Shown here: positions 42,993-52,758 of the stretch, piece after piece | How the letters are laid out: every line of letters begins with the position of its first letter | Numbering within the stretch: the first letter of the stretch is position 1 | Assembly (NCBI GenBank): GCA_963756495.1 | Contig: CAVWNS010000006.1 | Coordinates: 62,001-126,000 of the forward strand | From: DATFDN01 sp963756495 | GTDB lineage: Bacteria; Pseudomonadota; Alphaproteobacteria; Acetobacterales; Acetobacteraceae | Length of the DNA: 64,000 nt | Reading direction: 5' to 3' | The notes under the pieces: model-generated | The model's input: the letters and a program-made list of their open reading frames with translations, nothing else | Database searches by the model: none | What the model was told of the DNA's origin: nothing | Translations under genes and position numbers: made by a program

Positions 42993-45049
42993 CTACCGCC
43001 GCACTCCGCTGGCCTGCGCCGCTTGGCTGTAGCGCTGGGCATCTTCGTCCAGCAGCAGATTCTGATCGCGCAGCGCATTCGCGGCATTGGTCACGGCCTG
43101 GACATAGGCTCGCGTGGTCGGCATAGCGCTCCTCCAGCGAAAGGCGTGGATCACCCGCGCGGCACGCTCGGCCTTGGTGGTTGCGAACGGCAGATACATG
43201 CCGGCATGATCGCAACCCTCCTCCGGCGGGTTCCGGCGCAGGCTCCACCCGGTGTAGGTCGCAATCGGTGCGTCGATGTCCGGCAGGCGGATGCCGGCCA
43301 CGGTGTTGCCGTCGGCATCGGCCTTCGGCACCACGACGGGGTATGGCGAACCGAGCAGGATCGGCGGCCACTGCGTGGTGATGCCGCGCGCCCCATCGGG
43401 GCCGAAGTCGAACAGGTCGCCGGTGTGCATGCGGGCATTGTAATTCACGCCGGGGATAAGGGGGAACCCGGTATCCTGCCGCGCCGGGCTGGTGAGCGTT
43501 CCGTCTTCATGCCGCGGCAGGCGGCTCGGCGGCGGCTCCGCATCCGACGTGACCCATTTGTCGAGGTCCACCAGCAAGGCCCGCATGACCGCGTTGGCGA
43601 CGAGCGGGTTGCGGTCCTGCTGGCAGATGCCGGGACCGGACGGGGGAACGCCGTCGCCGTGCGGCACGCTGGCGAGCAGGTATTCAGCGCAGCCCCGGCA
43701 TGTCGGGCAGATCGTTGCCTTGCGTGTCGGTGTGCAGGACGGCCCCATCCTTGGACCAGTACTCGTTATCTGAATTCACTTCGATGATCTTCGGGCAGGT
43801 GCGTGTGGCCGTGCAGCGTCGCATCAGCCCGTCGGTGCGGCCGGTCACGGTGTCGGTCGTGGTCTGATAGGCGAACGGAAACGCAAACTCCGGATACCAG
43901 CGCGCGATGTGCTCGCGATGCGTGCGGAACGGCTCGGCGAAGCGATAGTTCGATAGAGACCGCTCCCGCCGCCGATCCAGTTCAGAACCCCGTCGAATGC
44001 CTTGCGGGAATCCCCATCCTGCCCGGCCGTGTCGTCGTCCTGGTTGAAGCCGAGGCCGATGAACTCCCGCATGAAGCGGCACGGCTGCGACACGCAGGTC
44101 GAGTACCATCCTGCAACTGTCCCGCGAGCGGGTTGGGGTGGCCCTGATCGTCGGCGGCGCGGTAGCGGAGGAACGCGGTGAAATCGCGCACCGAGGCGTA
44201 GCCCAGCCCCGCCACTTTCGGGCTCTTGGCTGGATAGATCAGTTCATAGAGCCTGCCGACGGTGAACTTTGTGCCTTCGGGCAAAAGGCTGATCGCATTG
44301 CCGCCGGGTTCGTAGCGCCACTTGTCGGCCGGAGCCGGGATCGGTTTGTCCATCTCCTGCGCCCGCACAGTCAGCCGGGCTTTCGTCGTGTCGAGGTCGG
44401 CGGCGGGATAGCTCAACGTGCCCGTGCCGACGTTGGGGGTGTCGATCACGAACTCCTCCAGGCTGGGACCGACGATCTCCGATCCGTCGGTGTTCGTGGC
44501 CACCGGCGCGTCGAGCAGGAACGGGCCGCCGCGGGCAGTGGGGTTGAGACTTGAAACCGGGTCCCGTCCGCTGAAGGCCAGCGTGTAACCTTGGCGCATC
44601 ATGAAGCCGTTGCCGGCATCGGCAGCGGTGGCGGGATCGCTGGTGTTCTTCTTCGCGTCGTTCAGCAGGCCGAAGCTCAGGATGCCGCCGCGATTGTTGA
44701 TCTCCATCAGCAGCCGGTGGTTTCCCTTCGCGGGATCAACCGGGCGGATGATCATGATATTGGCGGAGTACTCCACCATCCCGCGCGCGTTCCTCGGCGC
44801 GAGCGCGACATCGGTGATGCCCGCATCGAGCGGGTCGGCCGGATCGACCTCGCCATGGATGCGACCGGTCAGCTTCTCATAGGGGCCGACGCTCCCGAAC
44901 GATGCCCCGTCGAATGTCGGCGACTGACGCCCCGTTATCTCGATCCGGGTGATCCGGGCAGAAGCCGGCGTCGCTGCCCCGATAAGGCAAGTGACGAGGG
45001 CAAGCCGCACGCCGCCGCTTCGACCCCGTTTTGCGTTGATCGGGCCCAT
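42993..45049 (-). pseudogene. Exported alpha/beta hydrolase domain protein (Abhydrolase_10-like), frameshifted
   Basis: Starts at 45049 with a signal peptide (VRLALVTCLIGAATPASA). The N-terminal half reads cleanly to about 44110 (PTFDGASFGSVGPYEKLTGR, MEINNRGGI). The frame then changes near 44105 (QPCRFMREFIGLGFNQDD), near 43945 (NYRFAEPFRTHREH) and near 43690 (EYLLASVPHGDG), continuing to a stop at 42993 (ALRDQNLLLDEDA). The repaired protein would be about 685 residues, matching a family of secreted proteins usually annotated as alpha/beta hydrolase domain-containing. A long leader to the ribosome-binding site (GGAGGGA, 13 bases) is unusual. Divergent from the gamma-glutamyltransferase gene. 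Confidence 0.75.
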
Positions 45050-45146
45050 TGTGTGTTTGTCCCTCCTTGCCGCCAGCCGATCACCTCTGACCGGCGACGC
45101 CCTCCTGTCGATCGTCTACGATACGCGCGGGCATGGGAGACGCCAC

Positions 45147-46763
45147 ATGACGATGCCGAACGCCATGATCTGTGCGCCGCAACCGGAGGCTGCGGATGCG
45201 GGGGCCGACATCCTGCGCGCGGGTGGCAACGCCGTGGACGCGGCGATCGCCTGCGCGCTGGTGCAGTCCGTCGTGGACCCGTTGATGTGCGGCCCGGCGG
45301 GGTTCGGCAGCATGGGGCTTTATGTCCCCGCGCGCGGCTTTCACGGCTACGTCGATTTCCATGCGCCCGCGCCGCTGGCCGCGCGGGCCGACATGTGGGC
45401 CGACCGCATCGAGGCCGAGGCGCGGGACGGCTACGGGTTCATCCTGCGCGGCAAGGTCAACGACCTCGGCTACCAGTCGATCTGCGTTCCGGCGAGCCTG
45501 CGTGCGTTCCATGCGGCCCATGCCCGGTTCGGCGCGCTGCCGTGGGCGGAGATCGCGCAGCCCGCCATCGCCTGGGCCGAGGGCGGTTGGGTGGTGCGGC
45601 CGCATGTTGCCTGGTTCTGGTCGCACGAGGGGGAGATGGGCCGGGGATCGAACGCGGCGCGCATCGCCTTCAGCCGCACCGGCCGGGCGCTGTATTGCCG
45701 CCCGGACGGGACGCCGAAACAGGTCGGCGAGCGCGTGCGCAACCCCGATTACGCCCAGGTGCTGCGCACGGTCGCCAGGGACGGCGCCGCGAGCTTCTAC
45801 GAGGGCGAGATCGCCGCCGCGATCGCCGAGGACATGCGCCGTAACGATGGCTTGATCACACGCGAGGACCTCGCGCGCTATCAGGCGCGCCATCTCCCGC
45901 CCTTGTGGGGCAGCTACCGGGACTGGCGGATCGCCACCAACAATCCGCCGGGCGGCGGGCTGATGCTGGTCGAGATGCTCAATATGCTGGAGCAGTTCGA
46001 CCTGGCCGTGCTGGGCCACAATACGCCGGACTACATCCGTGTCGTGGCCGAGGCAATGAAGCGGGCGACCGTCGACAAGGACCGCCACATGGGCGATCCC
46101 GAATTCGTCGCGGTCCCTGTCGCGGAGCTTGCCGGCAAGGAGCACGCGGCCGCACTGGCGCGCGACATCCGCGCCGGCGTGAAGGCCACGGTGCCCCGGC
46201 TCAACACCGGGTTCCCGAGCAAGGACACGACCCACATCTCCGTGGTGGACCGCGAGGGCACATGCGTCAGCATGACGCATTCGCTCGGCATGCCGTCCGG
46301 CGTCATCACCGATGGCCTCGGGTTCATGTACAACGGCTGCATGGGCGTGTTCGATCCGCGGCCGGGGCGCGTCCATTCGATCGCGCCGGGCAAGGCGCGG
46401 TTCAGTTCCGTCTGCCCCAGCATCGTGTTCCGCGACGACGAGCCGTGTCTCGTGATCGGCGCGCCCGGCGCCACCCAGATCGCCATGGGCGTGTTGCAGG
46501 CGATCCTCAACGTGCTCGATTTTGGCATGAGCATGGTCGAGGCGGTCAGCGCGCCGCGCTTCTCCGCAACCAGCGATGCGATCGACGTTGTCAATCGCAT
46601 TCCCTTCAGCACCCAGCGCGCGCTGGAGGCATCCGGGTACGAGGTCGTCCGTTCTCCGCAGACCTTCGGGATCGCATCGGTGCACGGCATCCGCATCGGC
46701 GCGGACGGGCAACTCGATGGGGGCGCCGATCCGGGACATGATGGGATCGCCCTGGCGGTGTGA
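45147..46763 (+). CDS. Gamma-glutamyltransferase family protein
   Basis: 538 residues, normal for the family (Ntn-hydrolases that self-cleave to large and small subunits). The predicted cleavage and nucleophile is Thr361 in KDTTHISVVDREGTCVSMTH. Large-subunit motifs include AGGNAVDAAIACALVQSVVDP and the C-terminal PSIVFRDDEPCLVIGAPGATQI. Unlike classical periplasmic GGT there is no signal peptide (the start at 45147 follows GGGAGA), so a cytoplasmic role is likely, as in oxamate, cephalosporin-acylase-like or catabolic gamma-glutamyl amide hydrolases. It sits among several hydrolase genes. Confidence 0.93.
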   Translation: MTMPNAMICAPQPEAADAGADILRAGGNAVDAAIACALVQSVVDPLMCGPAGFGSMGLYVPARGFHGYVDFHAPAPLAARADMWADRIEAEARDGYGFILRGKVNDLGYQSICVPASLRAFHAAHARFGALPWAEIAQPAIAWAEGGWVVRPHVAWFWSHEGEMGRGSNAARIAFSRTGRALYCRPDGTPKQVGERVRNPDYAQVLRTVARDGAASFYEGEIAAAIAEDMRRNDGLITREDLARYQARHLPPLWGSYRDWRIATNNPPGGGLMLVEMLNMLEQFDLAVLGHNTPDYIRVVAEAMKRATVDKDRHMGDPEFVAVPVAELAGKEHAAALARDIRAGVKATVPRLNTGFPSKDTTHISVVDREGTCVSMTHSLGMPSGVITDGLGFMYNGCMGVFDPRPGRVHSIAPGKARFSSVCPSIVFRDDEPCLVIGAPGATQIAMGVLQAILNVLDFGMSMVEAVSAPRFSATSDAIDVVNRIPFSTQRALEASGYEVVRSPQTFGIASVHGIRIGADGQLDGGADPGHDGIALAV

Positions 46764-46839
46764 CGCGCGGCTCGCGAGGTGACGGCGTGGCGGCTGTTGG
46801 CTAGGATTCTGCCCGGAGTTCGCAAGGAGCGCGCCGGAC

Positions 46840-48069
46840 ATGCGCGGATGCCTCGTCGCCTTGCTCGCCGCCCTGCTGTCCGCCGGCATGGCCCAGGCGG
46901 CGCGTGTGCCGGCGCCGGACCCGTCGCAGGGCGATGGGCGCGTCTCGGCGTTCTACACCTGGACCGACGAGATCCCCGACGCGCCGGGACGGATGCTGCG
47001 CACCGAGACGCTGGACCCGACGCTCGGGCTGGCGATGGCGGGCCAGCAGTTCCGCATCCTCTACAGCTCGACCGACGGGATGGACGGCAAGGCGCCGGTG
47101 GTCGTGTCGGGCGCGTTCTTCGTGCCGAAGGGCACCCGGCCCGCCGGGGGCTGGCCGCTGATCGCCTGGGCACACGGCACCACGGGGATCGCGGATATCT
47201 GCGCGCCATCGTGGGAGGCGCGGTCCTATCGCGACGTCCGCTACCTCAACACCTGGCTCGGGCAGGGCTATGCGATCGTGGCGACCGACTACCAGGGGCT
47301 CGGCACGCCTGGCCCGCACCCGTATCTGGCGGTGCGCCCCGAGGCCTACAGCGTGCTCGACAGCGTGCGTGCCGTGCTGCACGGCTTTCCCGACGTCGCG
47401 AACCGGATCGTCATTGTCGGCCAGTCGCAGGGCGGCGGCGCGGCGTTCGCCACCGCCGGCCTCGCGCCCGACTACGCGCCCGACCTCGACATTCGCGGCA
47501 GCGTGGCAACCGGCATACCGTACCTGACGCCGGACATCCTGCGGCCGCCGCCGGTCGCGGCGAGATTGGCCGCATCGGAGCGGCCCGATCCGACGGTTGC
47601 CTACAATTTCTACATGGGGCTCATGGCACAGCAGGGCGATCACGCGTTGCAGGCGCGGTATTTGGTCACGCCCCGGGCCTTGCCGGTCTTCGAGTTGGCG
47701 CGCACCAGTTGCGTCGGGCCGCTGTTCGGAGACGTCCTGAGCGCCGGGCTCAACCGGCCGAACGCGCTGACGCCCGAGTTTACCGAGGCGTTTGCGGCCG
47801 TCCTGCCAGCGATGGAGTACACGACATTCAAGCTGCGCCAGCCGGTGTTCATCGGCACCGGCGAGCAGGACCGCGATGTGCCGCCGGCGAGCCAGCTCGC
47901 GCTCGTCAAGAACGCCTGCGCCGCCGGCTCGGTGGTGGAGGCGCATCTCTACGCCGGACTCAATCACAGCGCGACGGTCAATGCCTCGCTGAAGGACTCG
48001 CTGCCCTTCGTGCGCAAGGTGCTGGCAGGCGAGCCGATCACCCCGGTCTGCGAGCCCAAGGCCGAGTGA
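46840..48069 (+). CDS. Exported lipase-like alpha/beta hydrolase
   Basis: 409 residues with a cleavable signal peptide (CLVALLAALLSAGMAQAA). The fold resembles the secretory lipase (LIP) family: PLIAWAHGTTGIADICAPS, AIVATDYQGLGTPGPHPYL, and nucleophile Ser in VIVGQSQGGGAAFATA. A C-terminal Asp (GEQDRDVPPASQ) and His (HLYAGLNHSATVNAS) complete the triad. AAGGAG sits upstream of the ATG. Its stop overlaps the GTG start of dinB (GTGA), a curious coupling of a secreted hydrolase with a DNA polymerase. Confidence 0.88.
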   Translation: MRGCLVALLAALLSAGMAQAARVPAPDPSQGDGRVSAFYTWTDEIPDAPGRMLRTETLDPTLGLAMAGQQFRILYSSTDGMDGKAPVVVSGAFFVPKGTRPAGGWPLIAWAHGTTGIADICAPSWEARSYRDVRYLNTWLGQGYAIVATDYQGLGTPGPHPYLAVRPEAYSVLDSVRAVLHGFPDVANRIVIVGQSQGGGAAFATAGLAPDYAPDLDIRGSVATGIPYLTPDILRPPPVAARLAASERPDPTVAYNFYMGLMAQQGDHALQARYLVTPRALPVFELARTSCVGPLFGDVLSAGLNRPNALTPEFTEAFAAVLPAMEYTTFKLRQPVFIGTGEQDRDVPPASQLALVKNACAAGSVVEAHLYAGLNHSATVNASLKDSLPFVRKVLAGEPITPVCEPKAE

Positions 48070-49223
48070 CGCTTCAAGCACCGCGCCGCATCATCCACAT
48101 CGACATGGACGCCTTCTATGCGTCCGTCGAGCAGCGCGACAATCCGAGACTGCGCGGCATTCCGCTGGCAGTCGGCGGCTCGCGCGAGCGCGGCGTCGTG
48201 GTCGCTGCGAGCTACGAAGCGCGCCGGTTCGGCGTCCACTCGGCGATGGCCTCGGTCACGGCGCGGCGGCGGTGCCCGGAGCTGGTGTTCGTGCCGCCGC
48301 GCTTCGACGTGTACAAGGCGGTCTCGCAGCAGGTCCATGCCATCCTCGCCCGCTACACGACCTTGATCCAGCCGCTGTCGCTCGACGAGGCGTATCTCGA
48401 TGTCACGGCGCCCCTGCTCGACCGAGGCTCGGCCACCGCGATCGCGCAGGAGATCAAGGCGCAGATTCGCAAGGAGACGGGCCTGACCGCCTCGGCCGGC
48501 GTGTCCTACAACAAGCTTTTGGCCAAGTTGGCGTCGGATCACCGCAAGCCGGACGGGCTGTTCGTCATCACGCCGCGCATGGGCCCCGGCTTCGTGGAGG
48601 CGTTGCCGGTGGACAAGTTCCACGGCATCGGTCCCGCGACCGCGGCCAGGATGGAGGCGCTCGGCATCCACACCGGCCTCGACCTGCGGCTTCAGTCCAA
48701 GGCGTTCCTGATGGCCCGGTTCGGCAAGTCGGGAGAGTACTATTACGGGGCGGCCCGCGCGGAGGATCACCGGCCTGTCGTGGCGGACCGGGAGCGAAAA
48801 TCGCTCGGCGCGGAGACGACCTTCGCGCGCGATCTGTCGCGGTGGGAGGAGATACCCCCGGCACTGGCACCGGTGTTCGCCAAGCTGTGGGCAGCTTACA
48901 GCAGGGGAAGCCTGGGAGCGCGGACGGTGACGGTGAAGGTCAAGTACGCCGATTTCCAGACGATCACGCGCAGCCGGTCCTGCACCGGGGCGATCACATC
49001 CCCGACCGCCATCGAGCAGATCGGTTTCGATCTTTTGCGGCCACTGTTCCCGCCCACCCGCGGCGTGCGTCTGCTTGGGGTCACGCTGTCGAACTTCGAT
49101 GCCGTCGCGGGGCCCGATCGTCGGCAATTAGCGCTCACCCTCGCGCAGCCGACCTCAGCCGCTGGTCGAGAGGCCGTGCAGCCGTTCGGCCAGGCGGTTC
49201 AGATCCCATTCGCGCGCGAGTGA
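48066..49223 (+). CDS. dinB: DNA polymerase IV (DinB)
   Basis: 385 residues. Y-family translesion polymerase that bypasses lesions at the cost of fidelity. Catalytic acidic motifs are HIDMDAFYASVEQ near residue 13 and LSLDEAYLDV near residue 110, with the HhH-containing thumb (HGIGPATAARMEALGI) and the little finger region following. GTG start overlaps the preceding stop. The usual C-terminus would be near QLALTL; here about 25 extra residues continue to a stop at 49223, running 69 bp into the antisense 3' end of the exonuclease gene. Confidence 0.95.
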   Translation: MTLQAPRRIIHIDMDAFYASVEQRDNPRLRGIPLAVGGSRERGVVVAASYEARRFGVHSAMASVTARRRCPELVFVPPRFDVYKAVSQQVHAILARYTTLIQPLSLDEAYLDVTAPLLDRGSATAIAQEIKAQIRKETGLTASAGVSYNKLLAKLASDHRKPDGLFVITPRMGPGFVEALPVDKFHGIGPATAARMEALGIHTGLDLRLQSKAFLMARFGKSGEYYYGAARAEDHRPVVADRERKSLGAETTFARDLSRWEEIPPALAPVFAKLWAAYSRGSLGARTVTVKVKYADFQTITRSRSCTGAITSPTAIEQIGFDLLRPLFPPTRGVRLLGVTLSNFDAVAGPDRRQLALTLAQPTSAAGREAVQPFGQAVQIPFARE

Positions 49224-50000
49224 CGCCGCCTCGTCCCAGGTGGGTGTCTGGTCCGGCAGGGAGGGAAGCGGCGCAGTGGCGTTCATGGTCGCGATGCGGC
49301 GATAGAGGCGCAGCGCGTCGGCTTGCGCCGAAAGCCGCCCGTCCGCCAGCGCGTCCTCCACCGACGCATAGTGTCGCAGCAGGGCGGCGGCCCCCTTCGG
49401 TCCGACGCCGCGCGCGCCCGGCAGCTTGTCCGACGGGTCTCCGCGCAACGCAATGAAATCGGGGACCTGCTTCGGCTCCACCCCGTACCGCTGGCGGACC
49501 TCGGCCGGTCCGATGCGCGCCATCTCGCCGGCGCGGGCCGGATGCAGGACGGTGGTGAGGTCGGAGGCGAGTTGGAATGCGTCGCGGTCGCCGCTGGCCA
49601 CGATCGTGCATCCGCCACGACGCTCCTCCTCGGCAACCGCCGCCGCGAGGAAGTCGTCCGCCTCGTACCCGGGCGCCTTCGCGTTCGCGAATCCGCACGC
49701 GGCGACGAATTCCGGCAGAAGATCGAGCTGCTCGATCAGCTCGTCGTCGAAGTGCCGGCCGCCCTGATAGGGTGGAAACAGATCCTGACGGTATGTCGAC
49801 ACGCCGAGCGTGTCCCAGCCGACCAGCACGGCGCGCGGCTGCTCGGCTTCGAATAGCCGCAGCAGCAAATTGGCAAATCCGACGATCGCGCCGCCACCGC
49901 GATTGCCTGTCCGCCGGATCGACTTCGGGAGTGCATGGTACGCGCGGTGCGCGAAAGAGTCGCCGTCGATGACAAGAAGCGGGCGGCTCACGACGGTCAC
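49155..50000 (-). CDS. Stand-alone 5'-3' exonuclease (PolA N-terminal type)
   Basis: 281 residues. Contains the FEN/PIN-type acidic centres LLVIDGDSFAHRAYH, PGYEADDFLAAAVAEEE and TIVASGDRDAFQL, followed by the HhH region GARGVGPKGAAALLRHY. This matches the 5' nuclease domain of DNA polymerase I, or ExoIX/Xni-type flap nucleases, without polymerase domain. The GTG at 50000 follows AAAGGA. It removes RNA primers or flaps. It is convergent with dinB, overlapping 69 bp at the 3' ends, and divergent from a disulfide oxidoreductase gene. Confidence 0.9.
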   Translation of the reverse strand: MTVVSRPLLVIDGDSFAHRAYHALPKSIRRTGNRGGGAIVGFANLLLRLFEAEQPRAVLVGWDTLGVSTYRQDLFPPYQGGRHFDDELIEQLDLLPEFVAACGFANAKAPGYEADDFLAAAVAEEERRGGCTIVASGDRDAFQLASDLTTVLHPARAGEMARIGPAEVRQRYGVEPKQVPDFIALRGDPSDKLPGARGVGPKGAAALLRHYASVEDALADGRLSAQADALRLYRRIATMNATAPLPSLPDQTPTWDEAASLAREWDLNRLAERLHGLSTSG

Positions 50001-50093
50001 GAGGAATTCCTTTGCGTTTTTCCGGGCCGGGGTCGATGCAGGCCAGTACCTCGGCCCGCTACCCCAATGTCCTTCGTCTTGAGGGGAGCGATC

Positions 50094-51455
50094 ATGGACA
50101 ACTACGACGCGATCATCATCGGCACGGGCCAGGCGGGACCGTCGCTCGCGCGGCGCTTCGGCGCCAGCGGCTGGCGCGTGGCAATCATCGAGCAGGGGCG
50201 CTTCGGCGGCACCTGCATCAACACGGGTTGCACCCCAACCAAGGCCATGCTGGCCAGCGCCTACGCCGCGCATCTCGCCCGGCGTGGCGCCGAGTTCGGC
50301 GTGAAGATCGACGGGCCGATCACGGTGGACTGGGCACGCGTGAGGGCGCGCAAGAACGACATCGTCGGCGTCAGCCGCGCTGCCGTGGAACGCTCCTTGC
50401 GCGAGGCCGAGAACGTGACCGTCGTCCAAGGGCGTGCGCGCTTCGTTTCCGACTGCGCGGTGCGCGTGGGCGAGCAGGTCCTGCGCGGCGCGCGCATTTT
50501 CCTCAATGTCGGCGGGCACCCGGCTGTGCCGCCGATCCGTGGCATCGAGACGGTTGCGCCGCTGACCAGCAACACGGTCATGGACATTGATACCGTGCCG
50601 GCGCGGCTGGTCGTGGTGGGCGGCAGCTATGTCGGCCTGGAGTTCGCGCAGATGTTCCGTCGCTTCGGCGCCGAGGTCACGGTGGTCGAAGCCGCCCCGC
50701 GCCTCCTCGCGCGTGAGGATGCGGACATCTCGGCCTGCCTCAAGGATATCCTGGAGGCGGAGCGGATCCGGGTGGTGCTCGGTGCGTCCGACCTGTCTCT
50801 TGTATCCCGGGATACCGGTTTCGCGCTTCGCTTCGCCGGCGGCGAAGCCGAGGGCACGCATCTGTTGGCGGCCACCGGCCGGCGGCCCAATACCGACGGC
50901 CTTGAGCTGGAGCGCGCGGGGGTCGATCTGGACGCACGCGGTTTCATCGTGACGAACGAGATGCTGGAAACCACCGTCCCGGGCATCTGGGCGCTCGGCG
51001 ACTGCAACGGTCGCGGCGCCTTCACGCACACCAGCTACAACGACGGCGAGATCGTGGCGGGAAACCTGCTCGATGGCGGCGGGCGCAGCGTGCGGGACCG
51101 CATCACCGCCTATGCGCTCTATACTGACCCGCCGCTGGGCCGCGCCGGCATGACCCAGGTCGAGGCGCAAGCCGCCGGGCATCGCGTGCTGGTGGGCAGC
51201 CTCGCGATGGAGGATGTCTCCCGCGCGTACGAGAAGAGCGAGACGCTCGGCCTGATGAAGATCGTGGTGGACGCGGATACGCGGCAGATCCTCGGTGCGG
51301 CGCTGCTTGGCACCGGCGGGGACGAGGTGGTCCACTGCGTGCTGGACACGATGTACGCGAAGGCACCTTATCCTGTGCTGCAACGCGCGATGCACATCCA
51401 TCCGACGGTGGCGGAGTTCATCCCGACCCTGCTCGAGGATATGCGGCCCGCCTGA
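50094..51455 (+). CDS. Class I pyridine nucleotide-disulfide oxidoreductase (mercuric-reductase/lipoamide-dehydrogenase-like)
   Basis: 453 residues, family-typical. FAD motif IIIGTGQAGPSLARRFG at the N-terminus, redox-active disulfide in GGTCINTGCTPTKAM, NAD-binding motif VVGGSYVGLEFAQMFRRFG near residue 180 and the C-terminal dimer interface HIHPTVAEFIPTLLE with the catalytic His-Glu. It lacks the N-terminal heavy-metal domain of MerA. Substrate could be a dithiol, mercuric ion or quinone; sequence alone does not decide. GAGGGGAG precedes the ATG. It stands between the exonuclease (divergent) and an enolase-superfamily gene (convergent). Confidence 0.9.
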   Translation: MDNYDAIIIGTGQAGPSLARRFGASGWRVAIIEQGRFGGTCINTGCTPTKAMLASAYAAHLARRGAEFGVKIDGPITVDWARVRARKNDIVGVSRAAVERSLREAENVTVVQGRARFVSDCAVRVGEQVLRGARIFLNVGGHPAVPPIRGIETVAPLTSNTVMDIDTVPARLVVVGGSYVGLEFAQMFRRFGAEVTVVEAAPRLLAREDADISACLKDILEAERIRVVLGASDLSLVSRDTGFALRFAGGEAEGTHLLAATGRRPNTDGLELERAGVDLDARGFIVTNEMLETTVPGIWALGDCNGRGAFTHTSYNDGEIVAGNLLDGGGRSVRDRITAYALYTDPPLGRAGMTQVEAQAAGHRVLVGSLAMEDVSRAYEKSETLGLMKIVVDADTRQILGAALLGTGGDEVVHCVLDTMYAKAPYPVLQRAMHIHPTVAEFIPTLLEDMRPA

Positions 51456-51490
51456 GCGCTCGGAAGGCCCCTGCCCGCGCCGCGCTCTGC

Positions 51491-52597
51491 TCAGCGCAGC
51501 ACGGTCTCCGTCTTGCGCTCGATCAAGGCGACATCGATGTTCCCGCCCAGGCCGGGCGCGGTGGGGGCGTGCAGCATGCCGTCCGCATCGATCTCCAGCT
51601 CGGTCGCCATGCCGTATTTGTGGGCGCCGTCGGGCAGCAGGACCTCGAACATCGTGGTGTTGGCGATCGCCATGCACAGATGCAGGTTGGCGAGGTTGTT
51701 CAGCGAATTGCCGCTGTGATGCACCTCGTAGCGCAGCCCGAATGCCTCCGCGAGATGGGCCGTCTTAAGCATGGTGGTGAGCCCGCCCTTGTTGGGAATG
51801 TCGCCGCGCAGATAGTCGGTCGCCCGCTCGGTCAGCCAGATCGGATAGGTGTCCAGCCCGCCGGCCGGGAACTCGGTCGCCATGATCGGGATATCGAGCT
51901 TCTGGCGCAGCTTGACATAGTTGTAGATGTCCTCGTCGGCGAGCGGGTCCTCGTACCGATAGAAGCCCATCTCCTCGATCGCGCGCCCGACCCGGAGCGC
52001 GTCGGGGTAGCCGTAGCTCCATGTCGAATCGAGCATCAGCCGGAACCCGTCGCCCACCGCCTTGCGCACGGCGACGCACACGGCGATGTCGGCGTCGGCC
52101 TCGCGCGGCGGGTGGATCTTGTAGGCGCGCCAGCCCTTGGCCTTGAACGTCTGCGCCTGATCTACGTAGGCCGCCGGGTCGGGCAGGACCTGCGAACTGG
52201 CATAGGCGGTGATGGACGTCCGGCAGGTGCCCATCAGCGCATGGACCGGCAGGCCGGCGGCCTTGCCCGCGATATCCCACAGCGCGGTGTCCACCGCGCC
52301 GATCGTGCGGTAACTCGCGGTCCGCGAGACGAGCCGCATGGATTGGTGAATGGCCTCGCGCTCCAGCGGGTCGCGCCCGATCAGGAGCGGCTTGAGGCTG
52401 CGGACCAGTTGCGCCCCGTCCATCGAGGCCGGGTTGCTCGCCGAGCCCAGAAAGGCGTGGCCTTCGATGCCGGAATCGGCGCGGATCGTGAGCAGGCCCA
52501 GGTTGGAGGCCGTCACGGCGAGAGCGCCCTGGTGATAGCGGGTCGGCGGAATGCCGTCCCAGGTGAAGATCGTCAGCGTGATATCGTCGATCTTCAT
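51491..52597 (-). CDS. Mandelate racemase/muconate-lactonizing-type enolase superfamily enzyme
   Basis: 368 residues. A TIM-barrel enzyme that abstracts a proton alpha to a carboxylate. The catalytic KxH is in RAYKIHPPRE. Metal ligands Asp (LMLDSTWSYG), Glu (YRYEDPLADED) and Glu (MATEFPAGG) lie at the ends of successive barrel strands. The lid domain begins MKIDDITLTIFTWDG. GGAGGAAA gives a strong ribosome-binding site. Members act as racemases, cycloisomerases or sugar-acid dehydratases; the reaction here is undetermined. It is divergent from the amidohydrolase-ABC operon and may belong to the same catabolic pathway (inference). Confidence 0.9.
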   Translation of the reverse strand: MKIDDITLTIFTWDGIPPTRYHQGALAVTASNLGLLTIRADSGIEGHAFLGSASNPASMDGAQLVRSLKPLLIGRDPLEREAIHQSMRLVSRTASYRTIGAVDTALWDIAGKAAGLPVHALMGTCRTSITAYASSQVLPDPAAYVDQAQTFKAKGWRAYKIHPPREADADIAVCVAVRKAVGDGFRLMLDSTWSYGYPDALRVGRAIEEMGFYRYEDPLADEDIYNYVKLRQKLDIPIMATEFPAGGLDTYPIWLTERATDYLRGDIPNKGGLTTMLKTAHLAEAFGLRYEVHHSGNSLNNLANLHLCMAIANTTMFEVLLPDGAHKYGMATELEIDADGMLHAPTAPGLGGNIDVALIERKTETVLR

Positions 52598-52758
52598 TTG
52601 CGTTTCCTCCGATCAGAGCCGGTAAGCATCCTGCCGTAGCAAGACACCCTCGTTTTACGTATGGCCGCAGAACCCGGCAATCCTTCGGAGGGCCGGATTG
52701 ACGCCGGCCAGCCCGGGCTTATGGTTCCTGAACTAGAGGCAAGGGAAAGCTGCGGCCC

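Noticed and set aside
44591..45844. 417-codon open frame crossing the divergent promoter before the gamma-glutamyltransferase gene
   Set aside because: It overlaps two recognisable genes, has Arg/Gly-rich random composition and no motif.
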